Shown: positions 1-11,428 of the stretch, in pieces
How positions within the stretch are numbered: the first letter of the stretch is position 1
How the letters are laid out: each line of letters starts with the position of its first letter
Translations under genes and position numbers: made by a program
Notes under the pieces: generated by a model
Told to the model about the DNA's origin: nothing
What the model saw: the letters and a program-made list of their open reading frames with translations, nothing else
The model's database searches: none
Assembly: GCA_035772785.1 (NCBI GenBank)
Contig: JAOCPU010000082.1
Coordinates: 31,241 to 95,240, forward strand
Source: Phlebiopsis flavidoalba
Taxonomy: Eukaryota; Basidiomycota; Agaricomycetes; Polyporales; Phanerochaetaceae
Direction of reading: 5' to 3'
DNA length: 64,000 nucleotides

Positions 1-1489
1 GTTGAGCTCTCATTCGTTGAGAAAATATGGCATGACATACTCAGTCCCAGCCGGCGATGCCCTCGTTTGATCGGCAGGCGGGCGTACCACCCGGTGGATG
101 GTAGATTTAAACTAGGATAAGCTGAGTGAGCTGCAATCTCAATGATACAGCGCACAGCTCACGTATGAACCTGTGAGGAACTCAAACAGGTCACCGATGT
201 TCACTACCAAGGCACCAGGTTTGTATCCGAACGAATTTCCCTATGACGAGGTTTCAGCCAGTTTGACGCGTAGCGATACTCCTAGATTATACGCACAACA
301 ATGGCCGTCATGGTAGTCTCGGAATTGCAGAGATGCCATGGGGTTGCGACGTAATGAAGGTCACTGCACTGCCGTCTAGAAACACGTGAGTTCAATCAAC
401 ATCAAAGTCACAAAACGTCTCACCTGAATGACCACGGAGCCACGTTCCTTGTGTTTTTTCCTCGTCCTCAGCAGACATCCCATCTGAGTATCGAGTGTTA
501 AGTGTCACATTATGAGGGGGACCCGACAATTTGCACTTTACGATAGAGCATTGCCCTTCCGAAGCCGCCCCCGCTCTTGTCAGGTTCGTTCTCGACGACA
601 TCCAGCAAGCTCCCACGTCTTACCAGACTCCACTTCGAGGATAATATCAAAGAGGTCGCAGAGCCTGCGCAGCACGACGAAATGCAGATAGCGATAATAC
701 TCGGCGACCTGCTCGAGGTGCTCGTGTACGATTGTTGGGTAGCTGTGTTGATGCATGAGCGCGGGGTGGAGCAGGTCGCGCTGCTCTCGAAGTTAGCTGA
801 GCTAACGTGCGTTGTTCAGGTCGTAAAACGTACCCAGTTGAAATGTTCAATGTTGTCGCGAAACACCGCGCTGCATTGCCCCAGTATTTTCTGGGCTACC
901 CACTCAGAAAGATGAGGGAATGCCTACGTATTTAGCGTTGGCAAGTGGCGTACCTTGAACCCTGCTCCTCGTTCTCCGCCTAGCTTCTTGGGGTCTGCGA
1001 AGCTATCATCGTCGGACCTTAATGATCCAGCCAGATATTGCTCTTTCACGTCCTGCGGCAAGTCGAGTATAACTTGCGAGAGAGCGAGTAGGGCGTCGAT
1101 CTATTGACAGTTACTTTTAGCTAAGATCGAAAGGCCGCAATAGAATGCAATACTCACCTTCTCTTGGGGGGGAAAACCGTGGTTCGTTATGAAGAAGAAC
1201 CCTTGTGTACGTACTCTGCACCAAGTATCAAGACCCCTTCAATACTATACATCAGTCAGTCTTAGGTAATGTACATACGCTTCTTCGAGTTCGGCGGCCA
1301 ATGCCTTACGGGCGGGGAGACCCTCTGGTCCCTCGACGTACTTCGATAAGTCAATGACTCCAAGGTTAATAAATGGGACTAGAGGGAGATGTCAGCTTGT
1401 GAGATCGGTAAGGTGAGATTTTACGCACTGTTTTCTGTTGTTGGCTGTACGTGCACGAAGGGAGGGAATTTACTTGTAGTGATAGTCAT
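1..1489 (-). CDS. 2OG-Fe(II) oxygenase, isopenicillin-N-synthase-like (possibly partial)
   Basis: Soluble non-haem iron dioxygenase of the IPNS/clavaminate-synthase-like family; the substrate cannot be told from sequence. The chosen start at 1489 gives MTITTSKFPPFVHV, then an intron, then the N-terminal DIOX_N-like stretch INLGVIDLSKYVEG (about 1290-1380). Downstream exons carry an AEYYRYLHFVVLRRLC helix (about 670-720), the iron-binding H-x-D as RGHS/DGS split by an intron at about 375-425, and VVNIGDLFEFLTGSY (about 160-220). A final exon holds TIHRVVRPPADQ, which supplies the distal His and the 2OG-binding Arg region. Several frame changes lie between these motifs. A stop is met at positions 10-12, but family members usually continue, so the 3' end may be frameshifted or lie outside the window. 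Family membership is firm from the ordered motifs; function is inferred from the family only. Confidence 0.8.
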
Positions 1490-1925
1490 ATTGCTGGCCG
1501 GTTGTACACAGATCCAAACGATATGAGTGCGAACGATGTCGATGGGATAACACATTCGGGCAGCATAGGTATATATCATGGAGCTCTTGAGTTCTCTGGC
1601 ACCCGTACTATGGGAACTTGCACTGCATTTGACGTGAGGTCACCCTCTGAGCACGCTTGCCTCGCCAGATGAGCGTTGGGTTGCGTGACCTGGCGTGGCA
1701 CCTTCTTGGGCGCCTATTGATATGGGCGACGTTGAAGCGGACGAACGAAAGGAGCGTGGAAAGGACCATCGAAGAAATGGCTGGGAGATGTGGATGGTGC
1801 CTGCTTTCGTGATTTATGGCGGCAAAAAGAAGTTAAAGCTATAAGAGGTCCGAGCGATACATATTGCTCGGTGCACCGTGGTCTCTGCAACAGCCTTCAC
1901 TAGTTCAACGCTGTGGTCAAGAAAA

Positions 1926-4097
1926 ATGTCAGTCGACTATGGCAAACAGAAGCGGAATTGGTACCGTTCAAACCTTTTACGCACAACGCCACTATCCTGG
2001 GCCTCTGCAATTTTCTTGCACCTGGTATGAATGCCCCTAACGAACTATGACCCTACTGCTTGCAATGGCTGATGTCGCGTCTAGGAATATGGGGAGCGAT
2101 GAACTCCCTAGGAGCTGGAGGAGAAGAGAGTAAGTTTTGGATTTCGCCTGATTGTCTTCATTAAAGCTCAATGTCGGTGTCTAGAGCCATATCTTGTCAA
2201 GTACGCGAGGGAAGTATTGCCCTAGGAGTTGCTCAGTGAACCTCATATTTAGTGCTGGCGAACGCCCTCACCTTCTGCTTGATGGTCGTGAGCTGCTTCT
2301 TCGGCAGTGAGTAACTGGTCTACCATTAGCCCGTCCTTGATTACGAATTGTAAAAGGCGCATTGGTTAATATCTTCGGTATCAAGATCGTGCTGGCCTTT
2401 GGTACAGCCGGCTATGCACGTAACGTACTGCAATACTCGGATAGAATGGACGAAGGAGTTTCCTTCTGTCTGACTGTTGAACCTAGCATTCGCCGCGGGT
2501 TTTATACACGAACAATCGATATGGAACGGAGTGGCTGGTGCTCTTCGGCGCGGCTTGCTGTGGTATTTGCGCAGGCGTGTTTTGGCAGGTAAGAATCGGC
2601 CACCCTGTGGGGTAGCTTTTGTCTAAACTTTGATTGTATAGTCAGAAGCCGCAATCGCCGCTCAGTTATCCCGAGCCATACAACCAGGGGAAATTCCTAG
2701 GTAAGGTCGATTAGCATATTAAGACCCGTGCCTAATAGTCACTTACAGGATACTGGCTATCCTTCCGCGTCGGCGGCCAGATCCTCGGAGGTGCTATTAA
2801 CCTCGGACTGAACGCGAACAGGTCCGGGGAAGGCAAGGTGTCCTACACCGTATACATCATATTCATCGTCCTTCGTAAGTCGGTAATGCCCAGGTTCGTG
2901 TGGCGTGGGGCATTTATCCTTTGTCAGAGGCTCTTGGTCCATTCGCAGCCCTTCTCCTCACTACGTCCGCCTGCGAAGGTTCAGCGGGAAGATGGGGTGC
3001 CAGTGCGACTCTAACGTCAACACGGGTACAAAAACACGAGCTCAAAGCCACAGCCAGGCTTTTCTTCACGAAACGAGTAAGTGGATGGGGGCTTTTCGTC
3101 TGTGCTGCCAGCTCACGATCCCTATGCGTAGTTCCTATTGATCGTCCCGCTTATTGCGCAAGCAGTCTTTCCCGAAAGCTTTAACGGCACATACCTCACA
3201 CGTGAGTTCAACACAACTAATCTCGACGAGGAGATAGTCACAACGGTTCCCAAGTCCACTTCAGCGTTCGTGCTCGCGCCTTGGGATCATTCCTATCTGC
3301 TGTGGTCGCTATCATCGTTGGTAAACATTCTAGGCGTAAGCGGTTGCTTTATCTCGAAAAAGACGCTTCTTACCCATGGCAAATGCTTACAGTGGTTCTT
3401 GGACCGCAACAAAACGATCAGCTTGAAGACTCGCGCTCGGAGTGCGTTCGCCCGTGGCCCTGGGACTTCAAGGTTGCTGGTGGGCGTGGTCAACATACAT
3501 TCAGGTGTAAGCTGCCGGTTAGAGGGGACTCTTCAGTTGTTTGACCTCATGTACAGTCACGATACCAACCCTCTGGAGTTATCCTCGATTGGTCCTCTGA
3601 CGGGTTTGGCAAGGGCTTCGCACTATACTTCTTTTTCCTAGTCGCTGGATTTCAGTTGAACTACCTCTACCTTTACTTCGTGGTAGGCCATCGTAAGTCA
3701 CCCGCCAGAACACACGGAAACATGAACTCACCGTTACTTCCGTAGTCGTGCAACGAACCTCAAGATGTGGTCCGCATCGCCGGCCTCCTCCGCGGTACGG
3801 AGAGTGCTGCGCAGGCTGTGAGCTATGGCCTGCAGAGCATTGAGTCGTTTTGGAACGGTGGGTGGTAGTGCGTTGAACTTTTGGCCTTTGGGGCGCGAGT
3901 CTTCTCCCTGCTTGGTTGGTGATTCGTGAGATTGGGAGTAACGTTGAAGGGAAGCGGCGGCGGAGAGCGAGACCGGGCATCCCGCCCGTGAATCATCGTA
4001 TGATTTGGAAGGGACGGACGAGGATATAAAGGGGGAGCTGGGCGGTACAGGCTCCGCGCCGGAAGCTCGTGAACAAGGAGGCCGAGTTTCTGAATAA
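1926..4097 (+). CDS. UNC93-like major facilitator superfamily transporter
   Basis: Multi-pass membrane protein of the fungal UNC93-like branch of the MFS; the transported substrate is unknown. The start ATG at 1926 gives MSVDYGKQKRNWYRSN. After a one-base frame change near 1970 comes ILGLCNFLAPG and, past an intron, WGAMNSLGAGGEE. Further exons read LANALTFCLMVVSCFFG, SYPEPYNQGKFLGYWLSFRV (about 2660-2780), GGAINLGLNANRSGEGKVSY, then ALGSFLSAVVAIIVG and DRNKTISLKTRAR. The last membrane part has FQLNYLYLYFVV and RIAGLLRGTESAAQAVSYG. The C-terminal tail is acidic and ends at TAA 4095-4097. Order and spacing match the usual 450-500-residue family length. At least four frame breaks interrupt the exons. 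An upstream ATG at 1722 opens a short frame and was not chosen because the family N-terminus begins at WYRSN. Confidence 0.85.
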
Positions 4098-4474
4098 GGC
4101 ATTGTAAGTACAGATCAAGTATCGATAATTCGAAAAAGAGCTTTGTGTGTCACCGGCTAAACGACGTCAATGAACTTTGATGGGCACCGCGAGCCATAAT
4201 GGAAAGACGTAACTAGTCAATACTTCAATCATCATGCATCATGGCTAGCTTTTGCGTTCATACTAGAGCCGTACGTGGGGGGGTTCCTTGGCCGGGTGTC
4301 TGGCCCGCGTAGGTGATCGTGCAGGCCCACGGGTTATGAATCATCATGGAAAAAGTAGAACCTTGTTCTAGGTCTATATGTGGTGAATAAGTATCGGAAT
4401 CTCAGATACATGTATTAAATCTACCTAGACAATCTATCAGCCCAAGACGTCGAAGGAAATGAAGAAGCAGAAAC
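4098..4474. other. Intergenic, convergent gene ends
   Basis: Region between the 3' ends of the UNC93-like gene and the tafazzin gene. It has no open frame with recognisable content and probably holds only the two 3' untranslated regions. Confidence 0.5.
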
Positions 4475-5908
4475 TCACTGCAAGTCTCGCGCCAATACCT
4501 TCCGCCCAAGTTTCTCAACTTCTCTCTGGATGACCGCAGTCAACTCGCTGCGGATGCGCGCCGTCGTTCGACTTTCGGAGTCTTCTCTGACTGTCATAGT
4601 CCTCGACTTGAGGACTGAACCTAGCCAATTATGTTCAGCCAAGCTACGGCTCTGCGCTTCTTGTTCTGCATTGTAGATGTTGAGCTCGTCAGAGTCAAGG
4701 TCCGTTGTGGTCTCGTTTTCTGGCGAATGAAGAGATGATGCTTGTATCAACCCGCGCCATACGGCCGTCAACCACATTCGTTGGTGTTGACTCCAAGGCA
4801 CATAATAGAGCTTCAGGTGAGATGGGCCTCTCCGAAGGTCACGCTCAGCGGAACGTTCCGCCGAGGAAGATACTTCCAAGGAAAAGGACGACCTTCGGGC
4901 ATTAGATCCTGGAAGCCTGGGAGCTACGTGAGACCTTGAGGATCGAAAGGTACGTAAAGAGTAATTACCGGTCAGCCACATTGGAATGATTGTGGGTGGT
5001 TCTCTGGACTCCATGAGTATTCGACCTCTAATTCGGGTGAGTTGTGAATCATTTGAATTATATTCAGCGTACACTCACACACACCCCCATTTGAACCTGA
5101 GCAATAATGGAAGCTCTCCGTCCGTAGTGCGTGAATGAATGGCTTGATTCTGGTCCGGTATATGTGCGCTGTTGCCGCGGCTTTCATCGGGTGCGCGGAA
5201 GTGTGTGGGGTACCGTCCAGGTTGGTGTATTTTGCCTTCACCAAATAGATGTATCTATCTGCGTATAGTGAGCACCCGACCTCTCTCTCTGATGGGAACG
5301 ATTTCGTACCCAGTCAGTACCATTCGCCCTGATTCAACTTCTCTATAGCGGTGTCCACTGCAGGCTGATATATTCCCCTCCCTCGGGAACGTTTCCAAAA
5401 CTTGACCCTTCCGAAAAAAAACGCGGAGAACACACTGTCTAGCAATATGTGTTAGAAGTGATACCTCTGTGCACGGAGTAATAATTGCGCGTATGTATAG
5501 CCGACGTACGGGGTTAGTGAATATGATGTCAGCTGCGCCTAGTGACCACCTTATCATCCCTCGTGAAAAGTACCACGGCCAAGGCGACTATGCCCCATGT
5601 TAGGGGGTCGTCTAATCTGAATGAAAAAAATCAGTTTTGTCTTCAGTCCGCTCCGGAGCAATGCAAGTACCTACGTGGAGACGTGATTGCTCACTGCCCA
5701 ATTGCTGTGTCAGAAAACATTCAGAACAATGAAGAATGTTGATGCTCACACGGTAATCACTCCAGTCTTTCCCCGTCTATCTCTCAGAGCTTTTTCAATG
5801 TTTTACAAAGCCGTTCACCGTCACCGAGGCACAGTATCCGCTCTTCAAAAACGTCTTGCATGTGAGGCCAACAGCACCTAACGTCAAACGGCTGACGAGA
5901 CTTGACAT
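4475..5908 (-). CDS. TAZ1: Tafazzin-like phospholipid-lysophospholipid transacylase
   Basis: Tafazzin remodels cardiolipin acyl chains at the mitochondrial inner and outer membranes facing the intermembrane space. The start at 5908 gives MSSLVSRLTLGAVGLTCKTF and then SGYCASVTVNGF. The HX4D acyltransferase motif is preserved across an intron: NHVST at about 5680-5695 joins LDDPLTWG at about 5595-5615. Next come TRWSLGAADIIFTNPV, FFRKGQVLETF and GIYQPAVDTAIEKLNQGEW (5330-5440). After further introns comes ARILMESREPPTIIPMWLTG, then LMPEGRPFPWKYLPRRN and VPLSVTFGEAHLT in a shifted frame (4820-4920). The C-terminus EKLGRKVLARDLQ ends in TGA at 4475. The motif order is diagnostic for tafazzin and not for generic PlsC proteins. 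Several single-base frame breaks are present, for instance in the segment after GEGIYQP. Confidence 0.88.
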
Positions 5909-5993
5909 TCAAATTCTCGCGGCCACGAGATTATAGTGCAACACCCGGATTGCAGAAAGAGCTGTCGGGGCGGAAGCGTGTAAGTAATTCGCG

Positions 5994-6190
5994 CGTTGGC
6001 CTAGTCTCGCGGCCGCCAGCCGTAGCGGAGCTTTGCGCGTAAGCGCCGGATGCAATATTGACCTCGCGGTGCATCCGAAGCTCCTGAACGTCTGGAGGAT
6101 TTGGGGCGCGTTACCCCTGGGTCGAGTCACACGCGTCACAATCACGCTCTTCGCGCCGTTCGCTCATGCTCCATGTCCCATCCAGGTGTC
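5994..6190 (+). repeat. Left arm of diverged inverted repeat
   Basis: This stretch starts with GCGTTGGCCTAGTCTCGCG and matches the reverse complement of 6600-6797 at roughly 65-75 % by eye. Shared landmarks include GGTGCATCCG, CTCCTGAA, GTCTGG and CCCTGGGTCGAGTCACA. In one frame both copies keep IDLxVHPxLLxVW, so the two copies look like duplicated coding fragments. Confidence 0.6.
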
Positions 6191-6599
6191 CTCTAAAGGG
6201 CCTCTTTTTGACGTACTAACGTGGTACTACACACTGTGTTGCTCTCGGCATTGAAAAATATGCAAAATTTGCCCGAGGCTCGACTGTGCAGCATGTCCGG
6301 TGAGCACCACTTGGTTAGCCGCCAAAGGGCACACTCAAGCTTTCATCGCGTCAAAGCCAGCCTGATATCACCATGAACATGATGAGGACACCTCTACATA
6401 AGAATAGGAGCCCTAAAGTCAAGGAGGCTTCCCTCCTTGTGTAGGACTAGCATGAAACCTTGTTGGCTGGCTGCCGCTGTAGCAGGAATGCCTGTCATCT
6501 AGTTTGGGTCCCCCTCGGGGCTGTCATGCCAATAGCCTGGTTTTTACAGGGACGGATTGTCATTCCCTCACTACATAACACCATCCATGTCTAATCTAG

Positions 6600-6797
6600 G
6601 CAAACGGATGGAGGTTGGCGGTCAGAACGCAGGGGACAGGCAGAGCGAGAATGGCGTGAGGGTCATGCTGTGACTCGACCCAGGGGTCACGCACCCTCAG
6701 CCACCAGACCTTCAGGAGACGCGGATGCACCGTCAGGTCAATTAGCATCCGGATCACGGCTCCGAAGGTCTGGCACGCGAGACTAGCGTTGGCCGAG
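6600..6797 (-). repeat. Right arm of diverged inverted repeat
   Basis: Reverse-complement partner of 5994-6190. On the minus strand it reads VIRMLIDLTVHPRLLKVW followed by DPWVESQHDP. About 410 bp of unremarkable sequence lies between the arms. No target-site duplication or transposase is visible, so the origin is unclear. Confidence 0.6.
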
Positions 6798-6799
6798 GG

Positions 6800-7504
6800 T
6801 TGGCGCGTCGGTGGTTTGATCTCATTACCATATACAGACAAAAGCGGCACGTTGGGCCCGCGCAGGCGCGATCAGCTCTTTCAAGTTCCGCACGGTAGAT
6901 TCCGAAACGTAAAACCTCGAAGGCCCCCAGGCCCAGGGGGCTCTCCGAAGGCCTTCATCGTCTTAGTAGGTGCATGATCGGCGCTGTTCGTGCTCCAGAC
7001 ATGTAGCGAATATTACATGATTACCCTGCTATCATCAAACAATCGACTTTACGGACAACCCGAACGCGCAGACTACAGCCTTCATATAGTAGTTCATACA
7101 GGGAACGAAAGCCGATGCGTCGTAGGCAAGTCTACATCTCTAGAGATTTTTGGTTCACTTCATATGCCTTTGAGTACACAACGGATCCTCTTGGCTGTGC
7201 TCCGCGCTCTAGCGGAGGTCATGAGGAACTGACACAGAGTTGTGCTCGGCGAAGCATTGCTTAAACCTCGAGGCCCGTACCTCTATGACACCACTGTCTC
7301 GGAGCCCGCCCATCGGTAGCCCACGCGACCAGATTGCTAGCTTCTCGCCCTTTTGCTTGTTCACGCTTCTTATACTAGATATTATGCCGACAACCAGGCG
7401 AAGAGTCCGGCACAAACGTCTCATCCTCCTGAAGCCCGGAAGGAAAATCGGTCTTGGCCTATACACTGTCATATGAGCCTAGGTATAGCGAAAATGCAGA
7501 CGAA
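6800..7504. other. Gene-free stretch upstream of the first AA9 gene
   Basis: Only short, unrecognisable frames on both strands are found here. The 3' part is presumably the promoter of the AA9 gene. Confidence 0.4.
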
Positions 7505-7510
7505 TATAAA
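7505..7510 (+). promoter_or_regulatory. TATA-like box of first AA9 gene
   Basis: TATAAA lies 90 bp upstream of the start codon at 7595, a plausible distance for a fungal core promoter. Confidence 0.4.
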
Positions 7511-7594
7511 TTATACGACATAAAGGCGGAGGGAGAAAGGTCGAGTCTCAGCTGCACAAAAGCCCTCGCATCGCATACACCCCGCGTCCACTCT

Positions 7595-9095
7595 ATGCGC
7601 GTCGTATCTCGCTTTTTCCCTTGTCGGCGCGGCCTTGGCGCTATCTGCTTTCTGCCCACACAATATTTCAGGTGAGCGTTGACCAACTCTGACAAACCTC
7701 GGGTGTGTCTAATAATAACCTCTCTTCTGCTAGGAAGTATACGTCAATGGCGTGGACCAAGGCCATCTTACCGGTATCCGTGTTCCTGACTATGACGGGG
7801 TAATGTCTTCATCGTTTTGTGCATTTGCAGTCTCTTCTGACATTGTTATTGCAGCCAATTACGGATGTAACCTCCAACGACGTGATCTGCAACGGCGGCA
7901 TCAATCCTTACCACCAACCTATCTCGAAGACGGTCATTACTGTTCCTGACTGCTGGTGCTCAGGTCACGGCTGAATGGCACCACACTCTAAATGGCGCAG
8001 ATCCCAGCGACTCTGCCGATCCCGTGGACCCTAGTCATAAGGGTCAGTTCGAATATCCGTATCATTCTGTGTTATACACTGACGGGAGCGATAGGACCGG
8101 TTATGTCTTATCTGTGAATAGTCCCCCCCCCCCTTTGTACCGGCTTCTGGACTTACAATACTATAGCGCACAGATTCCAGACGCCACGCAAACAGATGTC
8201 ACAGGCTTGAAGTGGTTCAAGATCTGGGAAGACGGTCTGAATCCTTCAGACCAAACTTGTGGGCGTAGACAGAATGGTCGCGAACAAAGGCAAAGTTACC
8301 TTCACAATTCCTTCGTGTATTCCGCCGGGTCAATATCTGCTCAGGCACGAAATGATAGGTAAGATTTCATTATCCCTTGCTCAGTTCTCCGTTTAATGGT
8401 CGTGATCTCAGCACTGCATGGTGCATCGGCCTACCCTGGTGCCCAGTTATATGTGCGCGATGTTATTTTCTACAAATTTGAAAAGCTCATATTGACTACT
8501 CTGTATTGTAGATGGAATGTGCGCAACTGAAGATCACGGTGGTGGTGGCAGTTCGCAGCCCAGGCGACTGTCAGCTTCCCGGTGCTTACTCCTGGTACCA
8601 GGATTCAACCATGCGCGTGTCTTGAATACTAAACGTCGGTGATTAGGCACCGATCCCTGGCATTAAAATCAACATCTATTCTACCAACACCTCAACAACT
8701 ACACCATCCCCGGTTCGTTCCATCTCTGTTTGTCATCCCTTTTCTTACCTTCCGTACAGGCCCGCCGGTCTTTAATTGCGCTGGATCGGGATCGTCCTCC
8801 CCTACGTCTGTCTCGTCATCTGCACCTACCTCCGTCTCAACTTCTGCCAGCAGCTCTTCCTCCTCACTCAAGCAGCTCATCCTCGGCGGTATCTCAGCCC
8901 ACAGGTGCCACTGCGGGCGCACTACGCACAATGTGTGGTGGGCAGGGATTCACGGGCCCCACTACCTGCGCGGCTCCGTACACTTGCGTGGTATCCCCCC
9001 CAGTCAATACGTAAGCTAGATTTCTGCCAGATTGGAACTTTGGACACGCCACTGACGAGATGCTATCTCTTCCGCAGTATAGCCAGTGTCTCTGA
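7595..9095 (+). CDS. AA9 lytic polysaccharide monooxygenase with CBM1
   Basis: Secreted copper enzyme that cleaves crystalline cellulose by oxidation. The start at 7595 gives a hydrophobic signal peptide (MRVVSRFFP..., LALSAF) and then HNIFQ, which would supply the N-terminal copper His of the histidine brace. An intron at about 7672-7735 is followed by [20 protein letters not shown]. Then come [39 protein letters not shown] (second copper His), [22 protein letters not shown], a GAQ-Y strand and [16 protein letters not shown] Ser/Thr-rich linker at about 8780-8900 leads to the C-terminal CBM1, seen as [25 protein letters not shown] and, after an intron, YSQCL with TGA at 9093-9095. Frame breaks occur at the signal-peptide end, near 7940 and around 8510-8600. 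It is a close paralogue of the AA9 gene at 10004. Confidence 0.92.
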
Positions 9096-9924
9096 GCATG
9101 TACCAGGATGTGCCAAATGATGAGCAGCGTTGTGAAGAGTCGTAAGGATGCAGCGGCGCCAACGCTCAGGCGAATTTATACTAGCTTTACTGGACCAGAC
9201 ATCAGCCACAACAATACGCAAATTAAACATTTTTACAGTATAATTTTTTGCATGCGTTGCCGGCTCTGCAAAGTTCGAAAATAGCAAGCATTCTCGTATC
9301 CAGAATCCTCACGTCACGTGGCTTCACGGCCCATGCGCGAAAAGCGCGAACGCAGGCGGCCTGTTCACAATAGCATGTTTTCGCTTGCGATGCGCTTCAC
9401 TCATCGGATGAATGTTATGGTGAGTGGTGGGAAGTTTCAACACGATCGGCACCGCTTGCTGACCGTATGCAATATTAGCATTATTTTCGAAACTGCCGCG
9501 AGGCGCGATCCATAGGAGGGGCCCGAATCATGCTCGCCGGTTATTGACGGAGGCAAAGGTGGTAACTGATGTGTACTTGAGAAACGTTCTCATTCTAGGC
9601 TACTGGTTGCATGCGGGTGCATGTTGACGTTGAACGCGGAAGACTCCCACAGCTCCCCACAATTTCCCCGGACCCACACGGGGGCCGCCGAAGCCAGAAC
9701 CTTTCAGTCATGAACGCACTGCCAGAGTATAGGAACAGATGACAGCTCTAATATTGGCTTCTCAAATGACGTGAATGATATGCCCGGACCTCAAGTGAAT
9801 AGATTAGAACCTTCTTACTTCCGAAGAGTAGGCGAAACTAGCGGAAGAAGTGAGTTCACATTGATTTATGACATGACATACAACGGAATTCCTGACTTTG
9901 ACATATCCTAATCTCTTAGAGAGG
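9096..9924. other. Intergenic region between tandem AA9 genes
   Basis: No supported gene. The distal part should contain the promoter of the second AA9 gene, with a TATA box at 9925. Confidence 0.45.
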
Positions 9925-9932
9925 TATATAAA
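9925..9932 (+). promoter_or_regulatory. TATA box of second AA9 gene
   Basis: TATATAAA lies 79 bp before the start codon at 10004, followed by a CA-rich leader. Confidence 0.55.
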
Positions 9933-10003
9933 CATACCCCAAGCACTGTAGCTCTGTGACACATTCGCCCCTCGAGAGTCGTCGAACTTCTGACTTGCCC
10001 ATC

Positions 10004-11428
10004 ATGCGTCATTTCCTACCTACTTCTCTCATCTGCGCAGCGATGGCCATGTCATCATCGGCGCACACCATCTTTCAAGTACGAACATCACAATTGCTGT
10101 AAGTAAGACAACCGTACTGATATCAATCCCATAGGAGGTGTATGTGAACGGTGTCGATCAAGGCCACATCAATGGAATTCGCGTGCCTACATACGACGGT
10201 GTATGTAAATATTGCACAGACCCACTGTCCCCATTTTTATCTCCCTTGTCTGTTTCAAGCCCGTTAACGGATGTCACATCGAACGGCATCATCTGCAATG
10301 GCGTGGAGAGACCCATTCCAGCAGCCTGTATCGCAAGATATCATCACCGTTCCCGCTGGTGCCACCGTGACAGCCGAGTGGCTAATCACACACTCTAGCC
10401 CGGAGCAGATCCAAGCGATTCTGCAGATCCAGTAGATCCTAGTCATAAAGGTAAGTTCGTTCAACACGGGCGACTAGATCCGCTGCCACGTTTATGGACG
10501 AAAATTTTCCACCAGCCCGGTCATGACATATCTGTATGTTGGATTGTTAAGCCCGGGGCGAGTTCAAACAGTGGTTGACTTACCTTCGTAGCGCTCAGTC
10601 CCTAATGCTCTTCAAACCGATGTCACCGGCCTTAAATGGTTTCAAGATTTGGGAGGTACGGTCTTGACGTCTCGGACCAATCCTGGGGGGTTGACAGGAT
10701 GATCGCGAACAAAGGGAAAGTAACATTCACTATACCATCTTGCATTCCTGCGGGCCAGTAACCTTCTTCGTCACGAGATGATCGCGCTTCACGGTGCCAG
10801 CACTTACCCCGGCGCCCAGTTCTACGTAAGTCAGATTCAATCGTCGTTCAAATTCTCGGCTCACATGCGTCGTTACAGATGGAATGCGCTCAGATTCAGG
10901 TCACTATGGCGGAAACACCCAGCGCCAGCAACCGTCAGCTTCCCCGGCGCGTATGCTGGAACTGACCCAGGTAAGTCATGGTTTTAAAATACTGCTCACA
11001 TAGCGAGGTGACCGTTGCCTCCCAGGCGTGAAAATCAACATATATCAGACCTTAAAGAACTACACCATTCCCGGGCCCTCGGTGTTTAGTTGTGACGGAA
11101 GTGCATCCGTTCCCGCTGCTCCTCCCGCTACAAGCACCGCAGTATCACACACTTCGTACGCTGTTTCGTCAGCTGCCACCGACCACAAGTAGCGCGACTG
11201 CGGCTGCGGCTCAACTAGTATGCGCAATGCGGAAGGCGTCGGGTATGCCACCTTTGATTTCTTTGACATCCGTCGGCTCATCCGCCATCACAGTTTCAGT
11301 GGTCCCACAACATGGTTTTTCTCCCTACACGTGTGTCGAGTCAAGCCATACGTAAGCTATAATTGGTGTTTCGTGCATACAAAGGCTCTTACACATCTTT
11401 TACTCTACAGTACAGCCAGTGCTTGTGA
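10004..11428 (+). CDS. AA9 lytic polysaccharide monooxygenase with CBM1 (tandem paralogue)
   Basis: Secreted cellulose-oxidising copper enzyme. The start at 10004 gives a clean signal peptide, [20 protein letters not shown], then HTIFQ with the copper-binding N-terminal His. After an intron (about 10077-10134) comes [20 protein letters not shown]. Later exons carry [44 protein letters not shown] (second His), [31 protein letters not shown] (axial Tyr) and [15 protein letters not shown] Ser/Thr/Ala-rich linker leads to a degraded CBM1: the first Cys-Gly part near 11218, FSGPTT near 11298 and [10 protein letters not shown] near 11325-11351. After an intron, YSQCL ends at TGA 11426-11428. Exon order and intron positions match the upstream copy, which indicates tandem duplication. 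Single-base indels break the frame near 10310, 10660, 10745 and in the CBM1. Confidence 0.92.
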
